From: an uncultured Clostridia bacterium
GTDB lineage: Bacteria > Bacillota > Clostridia > Oscillospirales > Acutalibacteraceae
Assembly: GCA_946539105.1 (NCBI GenBank)
Contig: CAMNHG010000003.1
Location: forward strand, 1 to 34,451
DNA length: 34,451 nucleotides
Direction of reading: 5' to 3'
Shown: in pieces, positions 7,949-13,980 of the stretch
How the letters are laid out: the number at the start of each line of letters is the position of its first letter
How positions within the stretch are numbered: the stretch's first letter is position 1
The notes under the pieces: model-generated
What the model was told of the DNA's origin: nothing
The model's database searches: none
Seen by the model: only the letters and a program-made list of their open reading frames with translations
Translations under genes and position numbers: made by a program

Positions 7949-8756
7949 CTTTTACCAGTACCCCCTGTACCAAATAACGTCCGTCTCCGCCGCCGTTAAG
8001 GCAGGTGCTCAGGACAAGCATTTTGTCATTTTTGGTAAGTTGAATATCTTTTCTTACATTGCTCGAAACCGACCTCGGGTTAAGCGCGTCCTGCTGCCAC
8101 TGGGTATAGACCGCGTCATCCAAAAAGTTAAACGAGTTCATAATGTGCCTGTCGTCGTAGACAAAGGCGGATACAACCTCATAGGTCAGCTTGCGGTTTT
8201 CGGTGTATATATACATATACTTATTTTCTTCAAAAAACTGCGGATCCGAAAAATTATGCAGAGTCGCAAACATTGAGCCGTCGAGCATATTGTGACCGTA
8301 AAGCACGGTTACGCGGTCTGAGTAATCCTTTTTGTTACACGACTGGGAATATATCGTTCCCGGAAAGCTGTAGCCCTTGTAAATATCGTGGTCAAGGTAA
8401 AAATTATCGTCGGCGTCGCTTTGGGCAACGGGATAATTTACATTGGTATTCGGAATATAAATCCACGAGTAAATATCGGGATTCTGCGCATTAAGCTCGC
8501 TCAGATTCACGGGATTTTCGGCGAGCTTAGCAGTTGTTGCATCCGGACTGCTCTCCGAGCCGCTGTTCTGAGTTGCCTGCTGAGAGGAATCGGTTTGAGC
8601 TATATTCGAAGCGTATGAGCTTGCGATTTTGCTGTTTTGGTCATTTGCCGCCGCGCTGTTAACAATCCTGAATATAATAAATCCTGCGGCTCCGGCAAAT
8701 ATGAGCGCGAGTATAATAACAATAGCGATAATCGCATTATTTTTTCTTTTTTTCAC
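7932..8756 (-). CDS. srtB: Class B sortase
   Basis: A 274-residue membrane-anchored transpeptidase that cleaves a sorting motif and links the protein to peptidoglycan. An N-terminal signal-anchor helix (about residues 7-33) leads to a Ser/Gln/Asn-rich stalk to residue 80 and the catalytic domain. The triad is complete: His155 in LYGHNM, Cys252 in LSTCLN and Arg260 in GRYLVQG. NPDIYSWIYIPNTNVNYPV and DNFYLDHDIYKGYSFPGTIY are typical of class B enzymes. The start is GTG at 8756, supported by AGAGGTGAG just upstream. It overlaps the LCP gene downstream and lies next to a likely substrate (8845-9111) carrying SPKTG, a motif known for clostridial SrtB. Confidence 0.92.
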   Translation of the reverse strand: MKKRKNNAIIAIVIILALIFAGAAGFIIFRIVNSAAANDQNSKIASSYASNIAQTDSSQQATQNSGSESSPDATTAKLAENPVNLSELNAQNPDIYSWIYIPNTNVNYPVAQSDADDNFYLDHDIYKGYSFPGTIYSQSCNKKDYSDRVTVLYGHNMLDGSMFATLHNFSDPQFFEENKYMYIYTENRKLTYEVVSAFVYDDRHIMNSFNFLDDAVYTQWQQDALNPRSVSSNVRKDIQLTKNDKMLVLSTCLNGGGDGRYLVQGVLVKDEPTG

Positions 8757-8795
8757 GCTCTCACCTCTTTACAAATAATAAAATCGAAAGTCAAG

Positions 8796-8830
8796 AAAAA
8801 AAGCCCCTTTTTATCAAAAAGAGGCTTTTT
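8796..8830 (-). terminator. Terminator after the SPKTG protein gene
   Basis: Long near-perfect hairpin: AAAAAGCCCCTTTTT and AAAAAGAGGCTTTTT pair at 14 of 15 positions. On the minus strand it is followed by a T tract (CTTTTTTTC). It sits 14 bases past the SPKTG gene stop and 40 bases before the sortase start, so the sortase may need its own promoter or read-through. Confidence 0.8.
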
Positions 8831-8844
8831 GAAACCTTGTTAAA

Positions 8845-9111
8845 TTACTTCTTAGCCTTAGCCTTTTTTACGGCAAAAAGTGTAGCCGCGCCGCAGGCAA
8901 CGGAAGTAAGCGCGATTGCGGAAAAAGCAACTACGCTGTCTGAGCCTGTTTTAGGAGAAACAGGAGTAGTATCCTTTTTAACCTTTGATGTAGTGGGCTG
9001 AGTTTCAGCCTGAGTTGTCGCAACAGGGCTGTTAACAGAAACCGCAAAAGCGGGAACCGCGCTGAACGCCATAATAACTACTGCCGCAACAGCTGCAAAT
9101 AATTTCTTCAT
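8845..9111 (-). CDS. Small secreted sortase substrate with SPKTG motif
   Basis: An 88-residue protein with the full layout of a sortase substrate in miniature. A signal peptide (residues 1 to about 23, ending AFA) is followed by a short Thr/Ser/Gln-rich mature part of only about 30 residues. Then come the sorting motif SPKTG (52-56), a hydrophobic segment (about 60-80) and a basic tail (KKAKAKK). SPKTG and PPKTG are known recognition motifs of Clostridioides difficile SrtB, and a class B sortase lies just downstream. The ATG at 9111 has GGAGGAG upstream. The role of so short an anchored peptide is unknown; it may be a spacer, a charged surface peptide or a degenerate substrate. Confidence 0.82.
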   Translation of the reverse strand: MKKLFAAVAAVVIMAFSAVPAFAVSVNSPVATTQAETQPTTSKVKKDTTPVSPKTGSDSVVAFSAIALTSVACGAATLFAVKKAKAKK

Positions 9112-9183
9112 TTTAATCTCCTCCAAATCCTGAAAAATAAACAAATATAGGAAATTGTTTAAATTATATTTTTAGATAATGAT

Positions 9184-9212
9184 ATTATAACACAATATTG
9201 CAAGATTGTAAA
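9184..9212 (-). promoter_or_regulatory. Promoter of the SPKTG protein gene
   Basis: Minus-strand -35 TTTACA (9212 down to 9207), 17-base spacer, extended -10 TGT-TATAAT (9189 down to 9184). The leader is about 70 bases, ending in GGAGGAG before the ATG at 9111. Confidence 0.7.
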
Positions 9213-9243
9213 GTATTATTTTATGATAATTATTATGTAAAAT

Positions 9244-9269
9244 CGGTAAAAATTACGGTGTTTTACCGT
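9244..9269. promoter_or_regulatory. Nested inverted repeats, possible operator
   Basis: CGGTAAAA (9244-9251) and TTTTACCG (9261-9268) are perfect 8-base arms around a 9-base spacer. Inside, ACGGT-GTTTT-ACCGT (9255-9269) forms a second perfect repeat sharing the right arm. It lies between the divergent SPKTG gene and nadA, upstream of both promoters. A regulator site is plausible; no specific family is claimed. Confidence 0.4.
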
Positions 9270-9306
9270 TATTTTGCCAATTTGGCTTTTGGCGTCAATC
9301 TTTTTA

Positions 9307-9335
9307 TTGCATAGTTCAAAATAAAAAGGTATAAT
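9307..9335 (+). promoter_or_regulatory. Promoter of nadA
   Basis: -35 TTGCAT (9307-9312), 17-base spacer, -10 TATAAT (9330-9335). The start near 9342 leaves a leader of about 40 bases with AAAGGAG before the ATG at 9382. Confidence 0.7.
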
Positions 9336-9381
9336 ATAGGCAACACCGCATAAAGTCAACTAACGAAAAGGAGTATCAGCG

Positions 9382-10299
9382 ATGAATGTTTCAGAGCTAC
9401 AGCAAAAAATACTGGAATTAAAAAAGCAAAAGGACGTTTGTATTTTGGCGCACAGCTATCAGGCGCGTGAAATTTGCGAAATTGCCGACTACACCGGCGA
9501 CAGCTACAAATTGAGCGTTGACGCGTCAAAGGTGAGCAATAAAAATATTCTGATGTGCGGAGTGCGCTTTATGGCGGAGACCTGCAAAATCCTCTCCCCC
9601 GATAAAACCGTAATGCTTGCCCAGCCGATTGCGGGCTGCGCCATGGCGGATCAGATGGACAAGGCACTTATCTCGGAGGTAAAGAAGAGCTACCCCAACC
9701 ACACGGTTGTTGCTTACATAAACACCACCGCTGAGTTAAAGACGATTTGCGACGTCTGCGTTACCAGCTCGTCGGCGGTACAGATTGTTAATAATATCGA
9801 AAACAATGATATTCTGTTTATCCCGGACTGCAACCTCGGAAGCTATGTTAAACAACAGTGCCCGGATAAAAATATTAAGCTGTTAAACGGCGGCTGCCCG
9901 ATTCACGCCTGCGTGAGCACAGATGATGTTGAAGCGGCTAAGAAGGCTCATCCCGGAGCCGAGCTTCTTGTTCATCCCGAATGCACCCCCGAGGTCTGCG
10001 CGTATGCCGACTACATCGGCTCAACGTCCGGAATTATGAACTACGCGGTAAATTCAGACAAAAAGGAATTTATCATCGGCACCGAGATAAGTATTGCCGA
10101 GCACCTGCAGTATATGTGTCCCGACAAGAAGTTTTATCTGCTCTCGCTTAAGCTGATTTGCCCGAATATGAAGGCTACTACGCTGTATGACGTTTACAAC
10201 TGTCTTAACAGCGACGGCGGCGAGGAAATTGTACTTGACAAAAACACAATAGACAGCGCGAAACGCTGTATTGACGAAATGATAAGACTCGGTCAGTAA
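9382..10299 (+). CDS. nadA: Quinolinate synthase NadA
   Basis: A 305-residue cytosolic [4Fe-4S] enzyme that condenses iminoaspartate with dihydroxyacetone phosphate to quinolinate in de novo NAD synthesis. It has the family blocks ILAHSYQ, GVRFMAETCKIL, PIAGCAMADQ (Cys86, first cluster ligand), AYINTTAELK, TSSSAV, FIPDCNLGSYV, GGCPIHACV (second cluster Cys), LLVHPECTPEV, STSGIM, IGTEISI and LICPNMKATTL (third cluster Cys). Length matches the family. Clostridia usually carry nadA-nadB-nadC together; here nadB and nadC are absent, and the next gene, mnmA, follows after 29 bases, probably in the same transcript. Iminoaspartate must come from genes elsewhere. Confidence 0.95.
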   Translation: MNVSELQQKILELKKQKDVCILAHSYQAREICEIADYTGDSYKLSVDASKVSNKNILMCGVRFMAETCKILSPDKTVMLAQPIAGCAMADQMDKALISEVKKSYPNHTVVAYINTTAELKTICDVCVTSSSAVQIVNNIENNDILFIPDCNLGSYVKQQCPDKNIKLLNGGCPIHACVSTDDVEAAKKAHPGAELLVHPECTPEVCAYADYIGSTSGIMNYAVNSDKKEFIIGTEISIAEHLQYMCPDKKFYLLSLKLICPNMKATTLYDVYNCLNSDGGEEIVLDKNTIDSAKRCIDEMIRLGQ

Positions 10300-10328
10300 G
10301 CCTGAAACCGGGTTTTCGGAGTGAATTT

Positions 10329-11399
10329 ATGAGTAAAAGAGCACTGATTGCGATGAGCGGCGGAGTTGACAGCTCTGTAGCGGCATACCTCACGGGGAAG
10401 CTGGGCTACGAGTGCGAGGGTATTACAATGAAGCTGTACGACAACGGCGACATTGTGTGCAGCGACAAAAGCTGCTGCTCGCTCGACGATATTGACGACG
10501 CGCGGAGTGCATGCAGAAACATCGGGATTCCGCACACCGTCTATAACTTTAAGGAAAGTTTTAAGGAAAACGTTATCTCGCGCTTTATCAGCGCGTACGA
10601 AAACGGCGCGACGCCGAACCCCTGCATAGACTGCAACCGCTTTATCAAGTTTAAGGAGCTTGTAAACCGCGCGGAGGTGCTGAACTTTGACCGCGTGGTA
10701 ACAGGTCACTATGCCCGAATCGAATACGACGAAGCCGCCGGCAGATACCTGCTAAAAAAGGCAGCGGATAGGTCAAAGGACCAGAGCTACGTGCTGTATT
10801 CGCTGACTCAGGAGCAGCTTTCAAAAATCCTTTTTCCGCTCGGAGAGATGACCAAGGACGAGGTGCGAAAGGTCGCGCACGAGCTTGGACTTATAAACGC
10901 CGGAAAGCACGACAGCCAGGACATCTGCTTTGTGCCCGACGGCGACTACACCGCGTTTATCAAAAACTACACCGGCAAGGATTATCCGGAAGGCGATTTT
11001 GTTGACACCGAGGGCAATGTTTTGGGCACTCACAAGGGAATTATCGGCTACACCATCGGTCAGCGCAAGGGACTCGGACTTGCCCTGCCTGCCCCGATGT
11101 ACGTTAAGGAAAAGGATTTGGAGAACAACCGCGTTGTGCTGTGCGATAACGCCTCGCTCTTTTCAAGGGAGCTTTTGGCGAACGACATTAACCTTATTAC
11201 CGTTGATGAAATAACAAGCCCTATGCGCGTCTGCGCAAGGGTTCGCTACAACCAAAAGGAACAGCCGGCTACGATTACGCAGCTTGACAAAGACACAATA
11301 AGGGTTGTGTTTGACGAACCGCAAAGGGCTATTTCAAAAGGTCAGGCGGTTGTGCTGTACGACGGCGATGTGGTTGTCGGCGGCGGAACAATTATTTAG
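10329..11399 (+). CDS. mnmA: tRNA-specific 2-thiouridylase MnmA
   Basis: A 356-residue cytosolic ATP-dependent enzyme that adds sulfur to U34 of tRNAs for Lys, Glu and Gln. The PP-loop motif SGGVDSS is at residues 10-16, the first catalytic Cys is in NPCIDCN and the second in DICFVPDGD, followed by the GIIGYTIGQRKGLGL central block and a C-terminal beta-barrel. The protein is full length. The start follows CGGAGTG. It is probably cotranscribed with nadA; the link may be sulfur and iron-sulfur metabolism, but that is only a guess. Confidence 0.95.
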   Translation: MSKRALIAMSGGVDSSVAAYLTGKLGYECEGITMKLYDNGDIVCSDKSCCSLDDIDDARSACRNIGIPHTVYNFKESFKENVISRFISAYENGATPNPCIDCNRFIKFKELVNRAEVLNFDRVVTGHYARIEYDEAAGRYLLKKAADRSKDQSYVLYSLTQEQLSKILFPLGEMTKDEVRKVAHELGLINAGKHDSQDICFVPDGDYTAFIKNYTGKDYPEGDFVDTEGNVLGTHKGIIGYTIGQRKGLGLALPAPMYVKEKDLENNRVVLCDNASLFSRELLANDINLITVDEITSPMRVCARVRYNQKEQPATITQLDKDTIRVVFDEPQRAISKGQAVVLYDGDVVVGGGTII

Positions 11400-11401
11400 T
11401 G

Positions 11402-11427
11402 CCAGCGGGCACTTTCGCCCGCCTTTG
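11402..11427 (+). terminator. Weak terminator hairpin after mnmA
   Basis: CCA-GCGGGC (11402-11410) pairs with GCCCGC (11417-11422) and the following TGG. The downstream T run is short (CTTTGG), so termination is uncertain. Confidence 0.4.
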
Positions 11428-11521
11428 GAAAGCGTAAACGTTTGGCAATGTTTCTTTGACAGCGGGATCAAAATACAGAAGTTCATATATTGGAATAATT
11501 ATATTAAATTTTTAATTTCAC

Positions 11522-11550
11522 TTGACATAAAGGATATGTTTGTGTATAAT
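11522..11550 (+). promoter_or_regulatory. Consensus promoter of the type III toxin-antitoxin module
   Basis: Perfect -35 TTGACA (11522-11527), 17-base spacer, perfect -10 TATAAT (11545-11550). It is among the strongest promoters in the window, as expected for an antitoxin RNA that must outnumber its toxin. A short inverted repeat centred on ATAGCTAT (about 11558-11580) lies at the predicted start. Confidence 0.8.
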
Positions 11551-11589
11551 AATATTAAAGATAGATAGCTATATCTATTTTAATGTAGA

Positions 11590-11699
11590 GTGTTTCGCAG
11601 CTCAAAATGCGAACTGTTTATGAAAAGTGTTTCGCAACTTTAATTGCGAACTGTTTATGAAAAGTGTTCCGCAGCTTTAAATGCGGATTTTAATGAAAA
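11590..11699 (+). repeat. Three tandem 37-bp repeats (antitoxin units)
   Basis: Copies start at 11590, 11627 and 11664; the first two are 37 bases and the third 36. All begin GTGTT and end TGAAAA. Copies 1 and 2 differ at a handful of bases, nearly all in the hairpin loop. Copy 3 has the paired change that keeps the stem (TCCGCA with TGCGGA). Confidence 0.92.
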
Positions 11700-11700
11700 G

Positions 11701-11729
11701 AAAGGGAGTAGTATAAACTGCTCCCTTTT
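11701..11729 (+). terminator. Internal terminator between antitoxin repeats and toxin
   Basis: AAAGGGAGTAG (11701-11711) pairs with CTGCTCCCTTT (11718-11728) over 11 pairs with one G-T wobble, 6-base loop, then TTTT. Type III modules keep a terminator here to make excess antitoxin RNA. The CTCCCTT arm can instead pair with the toxin ribosome site AAGGGAG (11738-11744), an alternative fold that excludes the terminator. Confidence 0.75.
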
Positions 11730-11749
11730 GAAATTTCAAGGGAGTAACT

Positions 11750-12364
11750 ATGAATAATCTTAAGTTTTACACTGTTCCTTATGAATATGTTAAATTCTTA
11801 CAGGAATCAGAAAAAGAGGTTAGAGGGTTTTCGCGTGTTCCGAATCTAGATTATGGCGCAAATAGAAATCAGAAGTTTGTTTGTGGTGTGGTATTAAATA
11901 TTAAGGATAGTAATTATTTTGCACCAATTACTTCATATAAAACTAAAATGCCAGATAATTTTTTAATATTTAATGATAAAAAAAATAAAGTTTTATCGTC
12001 ATTGAGATTTAACTATATGTTTCCAATACCAAAAGGAATAGAGAAACCATATGATTTTTCAAATATAACTGATAGAAAATATCGTTTTTTAGTTATACAA
12101 GAGTATCAATATTGTGTGAATAATCAAGACGAAATAAGACGTTTGGCGCATAGAACATACAAAAGAGTATTGTTAGGAAAAGATAAAGGGTTAGTACATA
12201 ATAGTTGTGCATTTAAATTACTTGAACAGAAGTGTGCAGAATACACTAAAGAAAAAGCTCAAGCGTATACACAAACACAGCCACAATCATTTCAGCAAAA
12301 AGCAGATAAAGCTAATCAGGAAACGGTGGCTAAGAACATACAACCAAAGCGGAACAAAGAGTAG
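11750..12364 (+). CDS. ToxN/AbiQ-family endoribonuclease toxin (type III system)
   Basis: A 204-residue protein matching the ToxN/AbiQ/CptN superfamily of sequence-preferring endoribonucleases that stop growth and often abort phage infection when not bound by antitoxin RNA. Matching features are LKFYTVPYEYVKFL at the start, CGVVLNIKDSNYFAPITSYK (Thr61, Ser62 and Lys64 aligning with the Thr-Ser-x-Lys active-site segment of ToxN), LRFNYMFPIP, YRFLVIQEYQY and CAFKLLEQKC. Residues from about 165 to the end form a Gln/Lys-rich tail beyond the usual core. The gene is visibly much richer in A+T than its neighbours, pointing to horizontal transfer. AAGGGAG sits 5 bases before the ATG. The subfamily (ToxN, CptN or TenpN) is not decided. 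Confidence 0.85.
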   Translation: MNNLKFYTVPYEYVKFLQESEKEVRGFSRVPNLDYGANRNQKFVCGVVLNIKDSNYFAPITSYKTKMPDNFLIFNDKKNKVLSSLRFNYMFPIPKGIEKPYDFSNITDRKYRFLVIQEYQYCVNNQDEIRRLAHRTYKRVLLGKDKGLVHNSCAFKLLEQKCAEYTKEKAQAYTQTQPQSFQQKADKANQETVAKNIQPKRNKE

Positions 12365-12379
12365 AAGAACAGTAAAAAT

Positions 12380-12416
12380 CCGGCTCAAGCCAAACGGTGA
12401 GCCGGTTTATTATTTT
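12380..12416 (+). terminator. Terminator after the toxin gene
   Basis: Perfect stem CCGGCTCA (12380-12387) with TGAGCCGG (12398-12405), 10-base loop, then TTTATTATTTT. It closes the toxin-antitoxin module. Confidence 0.85.
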
Positions 12417-12425
12417 AAATAGAGT

Positions 12426-12468
12426 TTTAAAAAGAAACAGGCGCCGGCCAAAAAGGGAGGTGCCTGTT
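12426..12468 (-). terminator. Terminator of the minus-strand XRE-like gene
   Basis: On the minus strand AACAGGCACC and GGCGCCTGTT pair (10 bp, one wobble), followed by TCTTTTTAAAA. It lies about 130 bases past the XRE gene stop. The 3' leader between also holds smaller hairpins: GATTC-ACAGA type pairing between 12488-12498 and 12517-12526, and ACGCC/GGCGT near 12539-12553. Confidence 0.65.
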
Positions 12469-12601
12469 AATTCAAAAAACTGCGGGGGATTCCACAGAGG
12501 TTTGACATTTGCGGATTCTGTGAATCTTATTTACTTAACGCCTATACGGCGTGCCGGAAAAATGCGTATATTTGCTTGAAATTCGCTTTAATTCATCATC
12601 A

Positions 12602-13156
12602 TTAAGATGAGAGCCATTTTTCAACTTCTTCCTGCAGGCGGTCACGGTCTTCAACGACCTTGCCGTCACAGCCCAATACTTCACAAATCCTTGAAGGCTC
12701 TAATTCATCTGCCTTCTGATGGGCTATATAATATGCAACATTTGCATTGAACTTGCGGATGTCTGCCGGACGACGCTGTCCGGAGAGGATTCTTGAAATA
12801 TAAGAAGGATCGTAGTTGAGCCTTCTGCCAAGCTCATTATTGCTGATTTCAAATCCCCTTAACAGCTGCTTCAGCTTGTCAATGAAGGTGTCGTAATCAA
12901 TGCCGTAGCTTTTGTCAATCAGCTTTTTGAGCGATTCGGAAATTTCCTCCTCGGTAATGTCCGAATCTTGTTTTGACAAAAGCTGATACAGCCCCTTGGT
13001 AAGTCCCGCAAAATGTTCTCCGCGAACATTGGGAACCCTGTAGCCCTTTCTGTATCTGCTGATTGTACCTTCAGATAGGCCCGAAGCCTGTGCAAGCTCT
13101 TTGCTTGAACATTTAGCCTGCAGAATGTAGTCATTTAACCTGTCGTGGAAAGTCAT
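12602..13156 (-). CDS. XRE-like regulator with two helix-turn-helix regions
   Basis: A 184-residue soluble DNA-binding protein. The first HTH is near residues 8-45 (CSSKELAQASGLSEGTISRYRKGYRVP). A second is near 95-135 (ISNNELGRRLNYDPSYISRILSGQRRP), so one chain carries two XRE-type units, joined by an acidic helical linker; the C-terminus is an acidic helix (DRDRLQEEVEKWLSS). The ATG at 13156 is chosen because GGGGAG lies 8 bases upstream, although the reading frame stays open further. It lies convergent to the toxin gene but ends in its own terminator, so it need not belong to that module. Its leader has paired direct repeats that suggest autoregulation. Target genes are unknown. Confidence 0.8.
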   Translation of the reverse strand: MTFHDRLNDYILQAKCSSKELAQASGLSEGTISRYRKGYRVPNVRGEHFAGLTKGLYQLLSKQDSDITEEEISESLKKLIDKSYGIDYDTFIDKLKQLLRGFEISNNELGRRLNYDPSYISRILSGQRRPADIRKFNANVAYYIAHQKADELEPSRICEVLGCDGKVVEDRDRLQEEVEKWLSS

Positions 13157-13167
13157 GCAAATCTCCC

Positions 13168-13306
13168 CATTCTGTAATATGATAACATTCTGTAAAAACC
13201 GGTTTTTTCGGCAACTGCACGCATATTTACATAATGATATTTGCATAAAATAATACGCAGACTTCCGAAATAACCATACCGGTTTTGTGAACATATTATA
13301 GCACAT
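13168..13306 (-). promoter_or_regulatory. Promoter and repeat-rich leader of the XRE-like gene
   Basis: An extended -10 box TGC-TATAAT lies at 13303 down to 13295 on the minus strand; no good -35 is seen. The 130-base leader holds two copies of CATTCTGTAA (13168-13177, 13186-13195; 18-base period), two copies of ATATTT(A/G)CATAA (13223-13234, 13237-13248; 14-base period), and ACCGGTTTT twice (near 13198 and 13278). Such paired sites suit a two-HTH protein acting on its own gene. The 319-base gap from 13157 to 13475 otherwise holds only the aroK terminator. Confidence 0.5.
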
Positions 13307-13391
13307 ATTTTATTTAAATGTTTGCATATTTCCAATTTGTCAATGACAGTTTGGTTGAATATAATCAATTTTGCCAAAAATCACCATTATA

Positions 13392-13442
13392 AGCCAAAAA
13401 ACAATCACCGCCTGTGAAATAATAAAAAATCACAAACGGTGA
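13392..13442 (-). terminator. Terminator after the shikimate-kinase-like gene
   Basis: TCACCG (13405-13410) pairs with CGGTGA (13437-13442), and inner TGTGA pairs with TCACA. On the minus strand it is followed by TTGTTTTTTGG, so it closes the pyk-aroK transcript. Confidence 0.7.
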
Positions 13443-13475
13443 ATAATTATAAATATTTGTTATTTTATGGTATTT

Positions 13476-13979
13476 TTATTTTTCGAGCATTTTTACCAGG
13501 GCTTCAACGCTTTTTTCAACAGTAGAGTTTTCCGCGGGAATATCAACGGTAATGTCGCTGCAGCGGCGGTATAGCGGAGTTCTTTGGTCAAAAACGTTTT
13601 TAAGCGTTTCATCCTTGTGAAAAACAATACCTCTGGTCGTTATGTTCGTTACCCTGCGGTTAATCTCTTCAAACGGAACGTTTATATACACAACCCTGCC
13701 CAGGGATTTTAAATGCTCCATAGCCTTTTTTGACAGCACCATCGAGCCGCCCGTCGCCACAACTGTGTACTCGCAGTCAAGCGTACTTCCTACCTCCTCC
13801 TCAAGCTCCAAAAAACGGTCAAGCCCGTCCTCGTCGAGGATTTTTTGAAGAGGTTTTCCGGCTTTTCTGCTTATAATCAAATCGGTGTCGATAAACGAAT
13901 ATCCCAACGCCTTCGCAAGCAAAACGCCCACAGTGCTCTTGCCCGATCCGGGCATTCCGATTAAAACAATATTGCTCAT
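13476..13979 (-). CDS. Shikimate-kinase-like P-loop kinase
   Basis: A 167-residue cytosolic kinase of the AroK fold. P-loop GMPGSGKST (residues 8-16), FIDTD (with the substrate-contacting Asp), ATGGS, the TRGI lid segment and RTPLYRR are clear. Two usual shikimate contacts differ: the Arg of the family FRxxE block is Leu here (RFLELEEEV), and the GGG motif reads GGS. It may therefore act on another small hydroxyl compound, so I give no aroK symbol. It starts one base after the pyruvate kinase stop codon, so both are in one operon, and no other aromatic-pathway gene is near. Confidence 0.75.
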   Translation of the reverse strand: MSNIVLIGMPGSGKSTVGVLLAKALGYSFIDTDLIISRKAGKPLQKILDEDGLDRFLELEEEVGSTLDCEYTVVATGGSMVLSKKAMEHLKSLGRVVYINVPFEEINRRVTNITTRGIVFHKDETLKNVFDQRTPLYRRCSDITVDIPAENSTVEKSVEALVKMLEK

Positions 13980-13980
13980 A

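Larger units (their letters stand above)
11557..11729 (+). ncRNA. ToxI-like antitoxin RNA of a type III toxin-antitoxin system
   Basis: Predicted RNA running from the start site near 11557 to the terminator at 11701-11729. It holds three tandem 36-37-nt repeats (11590-11699), preceded by a degenerate repeat tail (TTTTAATG). Known type III antitoxins have this form: tandem repeats of about 35-45 nt, each folding and inhibiting one toxin molecule. Each copy here can fold as TTCGCA, 8-nt loop, TGCGAA; in copy 3 the second stem pair is C-G rather than T-A, a compensatory change. The A-rich junctions (TGAAAAGTG) would be natural places for the toxin to cut the precursor into units. RNA class is inferred from layout and the toxin downstream. 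Confidence 0.75.

Noticed and set aside
11590..11699. The three tandem repeats as a CRISPR array
   Set aside because: There are no unique spacers between the repeats; units follow one another directly at a 36-37-base period, and no cas gene is near.
12436..12553. Separate structured non-coding RNA in the gap after the toxin
   Set aside because: The strongest hairpin fits a minus-strand terminator for the XRE-like gene, and no promoter for a separate RNA was found.
12397..12579. Plus-strand reading frame of about 60 codons after the toxin terminator
   Set aside because: It starts inside the terminator, lacks a ribosome site, and spans the minus-strand terminator hairpins; composition is not protein-like.
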